Origin: Bacteroidota bacterium
GTDB lineage: Bacteria > Bacteroidota > Bacteroidia > UKL13-3
Reading direction: 5' to 3'
NCBI GenBank assembly: GCA_947462865.1
Contig: CANHRW010000129.1
Span: 1 to 5,934, forward strand
DNA length: 5,934 bases
Shown: positions 1 to 5,934 of the stretch, piece by piece
Position numbering within the stretch: position 1 is the first letter of the stretch
Layout of the letters: each line of letters starts with the position of its first letter
Translations under genes and position numbers: made by a program
Notes under the pieces: model-generated
What the model was told of the DNA's origin: nothing
The model's input: only the letters and a program-made list of their open reading frames with translations
Databases searched by the model: none

Positions 1-1
1 C

Positions 2-454
2 TCAAGCAATTATGGTTTCAAAGACAGAGTAGGAGCTTATCAAATTGCTACTGGTGTGCGAACATCTGCTACAGACAGTGCTTTGAAAGAAATCATGATG
101 GAAGTAAACCAATATGCTCAAAGTGGCATAACAGATGAAGAAATCAAGTTCATGAAAAATTCAATCACACAAAGTGATGCTTTAAGGTACGAAACTACTT
201 TCCAAAAAGCTGGATTTTTGAACCGATTGGTTGAATTCGATTTACCTAAAGATTATATCAAACAACAAAACGACATTTTAAATGCATTGACCAAAGAAGA
301 AATTAACCAATTGGCTAAGGAAATTTTGCAATCAGATAAAATGACCATTTTAGTTGTTGGTGACAAAGACAAAATCAAAGCTAACTTAGAAAAATTAGGC
401 TACAAAACTGTTGATTACAAAGAAGTTGAAGTAGCAACTCAAGAAAGAAACTAA
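2..454 (+). CDS. M16 (insulinase-type) zinc metallopeptidase, C-terminal fragment
   Basis: The gene is cut by the left edge; 150 codons in frame 2 plus the TAA stop are visible. The GTG at 56 is an internal codon, because the frame stays open and protein-like up to the edge (SSNYGFKDRVGAYQIATG...). Visible features match the last lobe of M16 peptidases: the YQIATGVRT strand, a helix of the pattern 'A..EIM.EVNQYAQSGITDEEIKFMKNSI', a later 'LTKEEINQLAKEIL' helix, and the closing strand 'MTILVVGDKDKI' followed by 'LEKLGYKTVDY'. In this family the zinc site (HxxEH) is in the N-terminal lobe, which lies outside the window, so catalytic competence cannot be judged. Bacteroidota M16 proteins are usually exported and act on peptides in the envelope; that location is inferred. 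It is followed by its own terminator and so is probably the last gene of its transcript. Confidence 0.88.
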   Translation, partial: SSNYGFKDRVGAYQIATGVRTSATDSALKEIMMEVNQYAQSGITDEEIKFMKNSITQSDALRYETTFQKAGFLNRLVEFDLPKDYIKQQNDILNALTKEEINQLAKEILQSDKMTILVVGDKDKIKANLEKLGYKTVDYKEVEVATQERN

Positions 455-476
455 GTTTCAATAGCATATTCATTTG

Positions 477-510
477 AAAAGAGGTGCAATTCTGTTGCAC
501 CTCTTTTTTT
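477..510 (+). terminator. Intrinsic terminator after the M16 peptidase gene
   Basis: A perfect 9-bp core stem, GAGGTGCAA (481-489) with TTGCACCTC (495-503), closes a 5-base loop. It is extended by A477-480 pairing with T504-507, and the T-run continues to 510. The hairpin starts 22 bases after the M16 stop codon. This is a textbook Rho-independent terminator in the plus direction. Confidence 0.9.
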
Positions 511-536
511 GTATCCATACTAATTGATTACATTTG
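508..536 (+). promoter_or_regulatory. Bacteroidota-type promoter (-33/-7) for the TPR gene
   Basis: TTTG at 508-511 and TACATTTG at 529-536 are separated by 17 bases. They match the -33 (TTG/TTTG) and -7 (TAnnTTTG) elements known for the primary sigma factor of Bacteroidota. Transcription would begin around 540-545, giving a leader of only about 10-15 bases before the ATG at 555. The -33 element is formed by the end of the preceding terminator's T-tract, so terminator and promoter overlap. The match is by eye; the start site is inferred. Confidence 0.68.
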
Positions 537-554
537 TTTAAATATTTCCGATTC

Positions 555-1907
555 ATGAAAAAATTGATTTTGGCACTATTGATTGGTGCCGCATTCAGCT
601 CATCAGCTCAAAAAAACAAGGTAGAATCAGCAGCACTTTACCTGAGAAACAGTGAAATGGAAGATGCCAAAAATGCCATTAATTTGGCCGTTGAGCATCC
701 CGATACCAAAACTGATCCAAAAGCCTGGTTCTATTATGCTGCCATTTACGATACCATCTACAGAAACCCAGCTTACAACAATTTAGCGGATCAAGATTTG
801 GCTGAAAAATTTTATACTGCTTGTAAAAAATGTATTGAATACGATAGCAAAGAGCGCTACAGCTACTATTGCAAAGACCAAGGAATTATCAATTCTGCAT
901 TCATGACCTATTCAAAAGGCATTTCAGCTTATGAAGCAAAAGACTTCAAAAACGCTATTAAATACTACCAAATGGCCTTGGATGTCATTCCAATGGATAA
1001 AAACGGAGACCTAAAGAAGAACAATTTGTCCGAGAAAAATGTGTATTTGTATATGGCCTATGCAGCCATCCAAGACAAAGACAATGTGAAGACCAAACTT
1101 TATTTGCAAAAGTTAATGGACCTCAATTACGAAGACCATATCATTTACATGCAAATGGTGAATATCTACTTAGATGAGAAAGACACGGCTACAGCCATGA
1201 AGTTTTTAGAATCTGCTCGCCAGAAATTCCCAACTGAAAAAGACCTCATTAACCAAGAGTTGAACATTTATATTACTCAAGGAAAACAAGATTTGTTGCT
1301 TGAGAAAATCAATTCCGCCATTGAATTGAACCCTGAAGACTTCCAATTGATTTATGTAAGAGGTAATGTATTTGACAACATTGCCAGTGATGAGGTAAAA
1401 AAAGCAAAACTTCTGAAAGACAGTATTACTATTTACAATAAAAAGAAGCAAGTTGCTAAAGCACAAACTGCGGGTAAATTAGCTGAATTAGCTGCTTCAA
1501 ATGCCAAATCGAATGTTAAAAAGGCCGAGGCTGATTACTTAAAAGTATTGGAATTGAACCCTGATTACATTGATGCCTATTTCAATTTAGGGGCAATGAG
1601 CAATAACAGAAGTTCTGAAATTGTAGAAAAAATTAACAATATTACAGCCTCAACCCAAACTGAGTACGACAAAAAATACAAACCATTGAAAGACCGCCAA
1701 GATTCTATTTTAAAAGTATCATTGGGTTATTTCAATTCAGCTTTGGCATTGGCAGAAAACAAAAAAGATGATACACCTGAAGCCAAAAAAGAAAAGAATG
1801 CTTATTTGAGAGATATCTTGTATTCTATCCAACAGGTATATGCCAACTTAGGTGACGAAAAGAAAACCATCGAAACTAAAAAGAGAAGAGAAGCCATTGA
1901 AGATTAA
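555..1907 (+). CDS. Exported tetratricopeptide-repeat protein
   Basis: The protein has 450 residues from ATG 555. A TTG at 534 would add seven residues (MFKYFRF), but it lies inside the proposed -7 promoter box, and the ATG start gives a clean signal peptide (MKKLILALLIGAAFSSSAQ, cleavage near residue 19). The mature part is all-helical with TPR-like units: about 55-95 (AWFYYAAIYDTI), 114-146 (AFMTYSKGISAYEAKDFKNA, then IKYYQMALDVIP), 162-190, 196-226, 230-262 (ending AIELNPED) and 322-350 (YLKVLELNPDYIDAYFNLGA). A lysine-rich, probably coiled-coil stretch at 280-325 splits the last repeats, and another charged helix spans 366-385. TPR proteins act as binding scaffolds; the partner here is unknown. 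The likely location is the periplasm. No lipobox cysteine follows the signal peptide. It appears to be a single-gene transcript with its own promoter and terminator. Export and repeats are well supported; a specific role is not. Confidence 0.88.
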   Translation: MKKLILALLIGAAFSSSAQKNKVESAALYLRNSEMEDAKNAINLAVEHPDTKTDPKAWFYYAAIYDTIYRNPAYNNLADQDLAEKFYTACKKCIEYDSKERYSYYCKDQGIINSAFMTYSKGISAYEAKDFKNAIKYYQMALDVIPMDKNGDLKKNNLSEKNVYLYMAYAAIQDKDNVKTKLYLQKLMDLNYEDHIIYMQMVNIYLDEKDTATAMKFLESARQKFPTEKDLINQELNIYITQGKQDLLLEKINSAIELNPEDFQLIYVRGNVFDNIASDEVKKAKLLKDSITIYNKKKQVAKAQTAGKLAELAASNAKSNVKKAEADYLKVLELNPDYIDAYFNLGAMSNNRSSEIVEKINNITASTQTEYDKKYKPLKDRQDSILKVSLGYFNSALALAENKKDDTPEAKKEKNAYLRDILYSIQQVYANLGDEKKTIETKKRREAIED

Positions 1908-1923
1908 ACATATTCAATTGTAT

Positions 1924-1961
1924 AAAAAGAAAGCCCGAACATGCGTTCGGGCTTTCTTTTT
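1924..1961. terminator. Bidirectional terminator between convergent genes
   Basis: A perfect 17-bp inverted repeat (1924-1940 with 1945-1961) closes a 4-base loop (ATGC). The GC core is AAGCCCGAAC paired with GTTCGGGCTT. The left arm begins with five A and the right arm ends in TTTCTTTTT, so either strand's transcript ends in a hairpin followed by U-rich sequence. It starts 16 bases after the TPR stop and lies 4 bases beyond the stop of the minus-strand oxidoreductase gene, so it can serve both. Confidence 0.9.
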
Positions 1962-1965
1962 GGCA

Positions 1966-4272
1966 TCAGCCTTGGTGCGGCCTCAGTTGTATGATGACCA
2001 TTTTAGAGGTGGGTGTATTGCTTTTGTCTGCAACACTTTGAATAGGTACCAATACATTGGCTTCTGGAAAATAAGTTGCAGTACATGCATGTGGAATATT
2101 GAATTCAACGACTATAAATTTGCGTGCAATTCTCTCAGTTCCTCCATCGGTGTTGATCAAATCAACCAAATCACCAACTTTGTATCCTAATTTTTGGCAA
2201 TCAGCAGGGTTCATAAAAATAACCCTTCTTTCATTAAAAACACCACGGTAACGGTCGTCTAAACCATAAATGGTGGTATTGAATTGGTCGTGGCTGCGAA
2301 TGGTCATCATCATCAATTCATTTTCTTTTAACTGTATGTGGTTGAGTTTTCCAATTACAAAATGAGCCTTTTGACTACTCAATACATTGAATTTTCCTTC
2401 TCTAGCCGAGTTGGGCAAATAAAAACCACCCGGTTCTCTAACCCTCTCATTGTAATTGGTGAAGCCAGGAATGGTAAGTTCAATATCTGCTCTTATATGA
2501 TCGTAATGTTGCAAGTATTTATCCCATTTCACCGGACCATGATTGCCAAATAATTTCAAAGCCAATTCTGCAACTATAACAGGCTCACTTTTGAGCAGTG
2601 TGGAAACTGGCTTTAAATTCCCTTGCGATTTTTGAATCACACCCATTGAATTCTCACAGCTGATAAATTGAGGTTCATTGTTCAACATATCCATATCACT
2701 TCGGCTCAAACAAGGCAATATGATGGCTTCTTCGCCCGTAACCAAATGACTTCTATTTAATTTGGTAGAAACCTGTACCGTTAATTTACATTTTTCGAGG
2801 GCTTGAGCTGTATAGTTGGTATCAGGGGTGGCACTTAAAAAATTACCCCCCATGGCCATAAATACTTTTACCTTATTTTGGTGCATGGCATGAATGGCCT
2901 CTACCACATCGTAGCCATGCTCTTGAGGAGGAGTAAACCCGAATGTTTTGTTAATTTGACTTAAAAAAGCAGGGGAGGGTTTCTCATAAATTCCCATAGT
3001 TCTATCACCTTGTACATTGCTATGCCCCCTTACCGGACAAGTTCCAGCACCGGGCTTGCCAATGCTGCCTTTTAAAAGTAATATATTCACAACTTCCTGA
3101 ATGGTTTCAACTGCATTTTTGTGTTGCGTTAAACCCATTGCCCAACAAGCAATGATTTTTTTACCTTGTTTTAAATAGTTAGCGGCTGCTTCAATTTGAG
3201 CCAGTTCTATGCCCGAATCAATAGCCAGCTGAGTAATGTCTTCATTTAAAATTGCTGTTTTCCAGTCTTCAAAACCAACCGTATTTGCCTGTATAAAATC
3301 AGTATCAATGATTTCAGGGTTTGTTTTAGATGCTTCCAATAACAATTGAGACAAGGCTTTCAATAGTGCCATATCACCATTGAGTTTCACCTGTAAAAAC
3401 AAATCAGTCAACTTTGATTTAATACCCATCACACCTTTTAAAGTTTGTGGGTTATTGAACGCAACCAAACCTGTTTCTGGCAATGGATTGATTGAAATAA
3501 TTGTACACCCATTGGCTTTTGCTTTTTGCAAAGCACTCAACATACGTGGGTGATTGGTTCCCGGATTTTGACCAATGATCAGGATTACATCAGCAATGTA
3601 AAAATCTTCCAGGGTTACTGAACCCTTTCCAATTCCTAGCGATTCACTCAATGCGACACCACTTGATTCATGACACATATTGCTGCAATCAGGTAAATTA
3701 TTGGTTCCAAATTGCCTAACCAATAACTGGTAAAGAAAGGCAGCTTCGTTACTGGTTCTTCCAGAAGTATAAAAAACCGATTCGTCTGGATTGTCTAATG
3801 CATTGAGTGCATTGGCAATTTTTTCAAAAGCATTTTCCCAGCCAATTGGTGTGTAATGAGTAGCACCTTTTGCCAAATACATGGGTTGTGCAATGCGTCC
3901 TTTTTTACCTATTTCATAATCGTTTAATTGAGACAATGTTGCCAATGAATACTTTGCAAAAAAATCAGGCCCTAATTTTTTGGTCGTTGCTTCTTCAGCA
4001 ATTGCTTTAGCACCATTTTCGCAATACTCAGCAACTGCAGAGCGGTCATCATCAGGATCAGGCCATGCACAACCAGGGCAATCAAATCCTGACTTTTGAT
4101 TCAATTTAGCCAATGCTTTAAAACCACGTACAGGATCCATTTCATTCAAAACATGTTGAACGGCGTGTACAACTCCTGGTATACCAGCTGCAGCTTGTTT
4201 AGGTGGAGTTAATTTTAGATCAATTAAAGTTTCCGGATTTTCCGGATTCACGGCCAATTGTTTCTTTTTCAT
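1966..4272 (-). CDS. FdhF/YdeP-type molybdopterin oxidoreductase (formate dehydrogenase alpha-like)
   Basis: Cytoplasmic molybdopterin enzyme of the DMSO reductase superfamily; no Tat or Sec signal. The preferred start, ATG 4272 (MKKKQLAVNPENPETL), gives 768 aa and sits 10 bases after the upstream stop. ATG 4329 would give 787 aa but overlap that gene by 47 bases. In 787-aa numbering: iron-sulfur motif C84-P-G-C87-AWPD with C103 (AEYCENGAKA) at 84-103; 'VFYTSGRTSNEAAF' near 185-198; Mo-ligand motif NMC219-H220-ESSG, aligned with the Sec/Cys-His of formate dehydrogenase H; 'GQNPGTNHPRML' at 253-264; 'GTCPVRGHSNVQGDRTMG' at 429-446; C-terminal molybdopterin-binding domain from about 655 with 'SHDQFNTTIYGLDDRYRG' at 679-696. 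All superfamily domains appear present and intact. Family members are annotated as formate dehydrogenase-like; E. coli YdeP is linked to acid resistance and its substrate is unknown, so formate oxidation should not be assumed. No partner redox subunit is visible. Confidence 0.93.
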   Translation of the reverse strand: MKKKQLAVNPENPETLIDLKLTPPKQAAAGIPGVVHAVQHVLNEMDPVRGFKALAKLNQKSGFDCPGCAWPDPDDDRSAVAEYCENGAKAIAEEATTKKLGPDFFAKYSLATLSQLNDYEIGKKGRIAQPMYLAKGATHYTPIGWENAFEKIANALNALDNPDESVFYTSGRTSNEAAFLYQLLVRQFGTNNLPDCSNMCHESSGVALSESLGIGKGSVTLEDFYIADVILIIGQNPGTNHPRMLSALQKAKANGCTIISINPLPETGLVAFNNPQTLKGVMGIKSKLTDLFLQVKLNGDMALLKALSQLLLEASKTNPEIIDTDFIQANTVGFEDWKTAILNEDITQLAIDSGIELAQIEAAANYLKQGKKIIACWAMGLTQHKNAVETIQEVVNILLLKGSIGKPGAGTCPVRGHSNVQGDRTMGIYEKPSPAFLSQINKTFGFTPPQEHGYDVVEAIHAMHQNKVKVFMAMGGNFLSATPDTNYTAQALEKCKLTVQVSTKLNRSHLVTGEEAIILPCLSRSDMDMLNNEPQFISCENSMGVIQKSQGNLKPVSTLLKSEPVIVAELALKLFGNHGPVKWDKYLQHYDHIRADIELTIPGFTNYNERVREPGGFYLPNSAREGKFNVLSSQKAHFVIGKLNHIQLKENELMMMTIRSHDQFNTTIYGLDDRYRGVFNERRVIFMNPADCQKLGYKVGDLVDLINTDGGTERIARKFIVVEFNIPHACTATYFPEANVLVPIQSVADKSNTPTSKMVIIQLRPHQG

Positions 4273-4282
4273 GGCATTTGTT

Positions 4283-4648
4283 TTAACAAGGGCCGTTGGG
4301 GTTTGGATAATTATCTGATTGGTCTTCAAAAGTATTGTCTAAGCAAACAAAATCTTTTTCAACCAACAGAAACAATTTGGTGCCATTTCTTAGGTCGTAT
4401 TCGTGTTGGAAACCAACCAAGTCTGTATCAGTCCATTCTTTGGCGATTGAAGGAGGCACACCAATGCTAATGGTTGCACCATTAAAAAATGCTGTTACTG
4501 TAGGTTGATTGACAACTTTTAACACATAACTAAACATCGAATTTCCAAAATCGGTAAATTCTTCAATGTATTTATCTTGTTTAAATTCTTCAACTTCTGA
4601 TTTGCTTAATCGGTAACGGATTGAGTTTCCTTTGATTCTAATTTTCAT
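4283..4648 (-). CDS. Small DUF7009-like protein of unknown function
   Basis: The protein has 121 residues, starts at ATG 4648 and ends at TAA 4283-4285. It is soluble, with no signal peptide or membrane helix. The N-terminus MKIRIKGNSIRYRLSKSEVEEF and the C-terminal pattern 'EKDFVCLDNTFEDQSDNYPNP' resemble, from memory, the short Bacteroidota proteins grouped as DUF7009; no search was run. The fold looks mostly beta: strands near 2-6, 38-46, 50-62 and 91-101, with a helix at 15-22. The cysteines are C102 and the terminal C121. The oxidoreductase gene begins about 10 bases downstream on the same strand, so the two are very probably co-transcribed. A role with the molybdoenzyme (maturation, cofactor handling or assembly) is inferred from position only. 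Confidence 0.82.
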   Translation of the reverse strand: MKIRIKGNSIRYRLSKSEVEEFKQDKYIEEFTDFGNSMFSYVLKVVNQPTVTAFFNGATISIGVPPSIAKEWTDTDLVGFQHEYDLRNGTKLFLLVEKDFVCLDNTFEDQSDNYPNPNGPC

Positions 4649-5039
4649 TCATTATTAACTATGTATTCAAAGTAAAGCATTTGAATCTAAACATCATCCA
4701 CAATACCAACCAGTACTAAAATATTCTATACAACAACTCTATTCAATGGTTCCTTTTACCTTATAATTAATATTATGTTAAATAGTAATAAACTCATATT
4801 CTATAACTTAGGCAGTTTTAAGCGGGTAAATTCTCCTACTCAAACAAATAAGAATAAAAAATAAATTCAATAATGACTCCATACACTTCCCCCATTTCTT
4901 TCATCAAAATAAAAATTAAACGAAAAAATAGTGATGCATACACATTGCAAAATCATCTTTATTAGAAATCAAAAGTTTATTTCATTTTACATAAGCATTT
5001 GCGGCAATTCGGATTTATATTGCTCTTGAATTGTTAAAT
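4649..5039. other. AT-rich divergent intergenic region (391 bases)
   Basis: No convincing coding sequence, RNA gene, riboswitch core or terminator hairpin was found in this stretch between two divergent start codons. The sequence is strongly AT-rich, with runs such as TTATAATTAATATTATG around 4760-4777. It should hold the promoters of the DUF7009-like/oxidoreductase unit (minus) and the membrane protein gene (plus). Only imperfect -7 matches are seen: TTACTTTG on the minus strand (plus coordinates 4668-4675) and a TTTG at 4998-5001 lacking the upstream TA. Neither has a well-spaced -33 element, so no promoter is annotated. The length is larger than the other gaps in the window and leaves room for regulator binding. 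Confidence 0.6.
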
Positions 5040-5934
5040 ATGAATTCAATTTCAACACAACAAAAACATACATCTATACAATTAACAGCCTTATGGGCGT
5101 TTGCTGAATCTGGTTTGGGTGGTTTGATGCATGCATTCAAGATTCCCTTTACAGGTATTTTTGTAGGCGGTATGGCCGTATTGATGTTGATTTTACTTGC
5201 TCATCAATCTACATTTAAAATAATTGTACAAACAACCCTATTGGTAATGCTGGTTAAATTAATTGCAAGTCCTCAATCACCGCCTCCTGCATATTTGGCA
5301 GTTGCCTTTCAAGGATTTTCTGCTGCAATTATTTATCAATTGATTCCACATAAAACTACTGCTACTTTGTTATTTTCTATTTTAGCCATGATGGAATCAG
5401 CGTTACAAAAAGTCATTGTCACCACTTTGATTTACGGCAAAGCATTTTGGCAAGCCATTGATTTGTTTTCAGCCTCAGTTTTAAAAGAAATGGGTGCCAT
5501 ATCAGATTTCAAGCTAAGCTGGTGGCTCATTTGTGGCTATTGCGCCATTTACTTTATATGGGGTATTGTCATTGGATTTTGGGGTTTGTCTATCCAAATT
5601 AGAAAAGAAAAAACAGGTTCAGAACTTCTCAAATTTATAGCTGAAAATCAAATTCAAATACCCATCCAATCATCAAATAATTCTAAGAAAGTAAAAAGAC
5701 CAATTTTATCATATTTATCTTTTTTTGTGATACTTGGTATGCTAATTACTTTTTATGTTACAGGATTCAAAAGTAAAGAACTGCTTTATGTTTTATTGAG
5801 GAGTTTGTTTGCGTTGGTTATACTTATATTCATTATCAATCCAATAATCAAACACCTTTTATTAAAATGGTCTGAAAAGCAATCCGAACAAAGAAAAAAC
5901 GAACTCAATCAGATATTGAATCAATTACCAGTTA
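5040..5934 (+). CDS. Polytopic membrane protein, possible transporter subunit (truncated at right edge)
   Basis: An open frame of 298 codons runs from ATG 5040 to the window edge with no stop. The start is the first ATG of the frame after an AT-rich leader (TTGTTAAAT before the ATG). The protein begins MNSISTQQKHTSIQLTALWA. Predicted membrane segments are about 37-55, 60-76, 84-102, 106-130, 161-186, 222-241 and 247-270, with a weaker one near 16-30. A glycine-rich segment, ESGLGGLMHAFKIPFTG (23-39), followed by IFVGG looks like a conserved functional loop. A charged linker (187-221, KKVKRP at its end) separates the first five or six helices from the last two, and a polar tail (278-292) follows. 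The first half recalls small-solute uptake proteins such as ECF S-components in size and pattern, but I cannot name a family. The gene is divergent from the molybdoenzyme unit. That it is a real gene is well supported; the function is tentative. Confidence 0.8.
   Translation, partial: MNSISTQQKHTSIQLTALWAFAESGLGGLMHAFKIPFTGIFVGGMAVLMLILLAHQSTFKIIVQTTLLVMLVKLIASPQSPPPAYLAVAFQGFSAAIIYQLIPHKTTATLLFSILAMMESALQKVIVTTLIYGKAFWQAIDLFSASVLKEMGAISDFKLSWWLICGYCAIYFIWGIVIGFWGLSIQIRKEKTGSELLKFIAENQIQIPIQSSNNSKKVKRPILSYLSFFVILGMLITFYVTGFKSKELLYVLLRSLFALVILIFIINPIIKHLLLKWSEKQSEQRKNELNQILNQLPV

Noticed and set aside
534..554. TTG start extending the TPR protein by seven residues
   Set aside because: The TTG is part of the proposed -7 promoter element and the extension would sit in front of an ideal signal peptide beginning at ATG 555.
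1206..1466. Minus-strand open frame of 86 codons inside the TPR gene
   Set aside because: It lies wholly opposite a well-supported TPR coding frame, its composition (Phe/Leu/Asn-rich) is typical of a reverse shadow, and no promoter is seen.
1852..2190. Plus-strand open frame of 112 codons across the convergent junction
   Set aside because: It overlaps the end of the TPR gene, runs through the terminator hairpin and continues antisense to the oxidoreductase; its translation resembles no protein family.
2338..2553. Plus-strand open frame of 71 codons inside the oxidoreductase gene
   Set aside because: Antisense shadow of a conserved molybdopterin enzyme region.
4258..4470. Plus-strand open frame of 70 codons opposite the oxidoreductase start and the small gene
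   Set aside because: Antisense to two supported genes, with no independent evidence.
4668..4703. Possible -7/-33 promoter for the minus-strand unit (TTACTTTG with TTG upstream)
   Set aside because: The -7 box has one mismatch at a key base, and the nearest TTG is about 25 bases away instead of 17-23.
4675..5001. Nine-base repeat AAGCATTTG occurring twice in the divergent intergenic region (near 4675 and 4994)
   Set aside because: Too short to distinguish from chance in AT-rich sequence; the flanks differ and there is no third copy.

Overview
The window looks like chromosome of a member of the Bacteroidota (Flavobacteriia/Chitinophagia-like). It is AT-rich, the starts have no clear Shine-Dalgarno sequence, one promoter fits the TTTG / TAnnTTTG type of that phylum, and the proteins resemble Bacteroidota families. 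No tRNA, rRNA, CRISPR array, insertion sequence or phage gene was seen.

Left part, plus strand. The window opens inside the last 150 codons of an M16 (insulinase-type) zinc peptidase. It ends at a strong intrinsic terminator whose T-tract runs into the promoter of the next gene. That gene encodes a 450-residue exported tetratricopeptide-repeat (TPR) protein of unknown function. Both look like envelope or periplasmic housekeeping proteins.

Middle part, minus strand. A 17-bp hairpin flanked by A and T runs separates the TPR gene from a convergent two-gene unit. Read from its promoter side, the unit is a small DUF7009-like protein (121 aa) followed about 10 bases later by a large cytoplasmic molybdopterin oxidoreductase of the FdhF/YdeP type (768 aa from the preferred start). 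The oxidoreductase has a Cys at the metal-ligand position and an unusual three-cysteine iron-sulfur motif. No separate formate dehydrogenase electron-transfer subunit or FdhD is present in the window, so its substrate and redox partner are open.

Right part. A 391-base AT-rich divergent intergenic region lies between the molybdoenzyme unit and a plus-strand gene for a polytopic membrane protein, which runs off the right edge after 298 codons. I do not recognise this protein with confidence. Its first half has the look of a small-solute transport subunit (ECF S-component-like), and the second half adds two more helices and a charged tail. The divergent arrangement makes a shared molybdenum or cofactor theme possible but unproven. 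The most interesting parts are the DUF7009-like/molybdoenzyme pair and this unassigned membrane protein.
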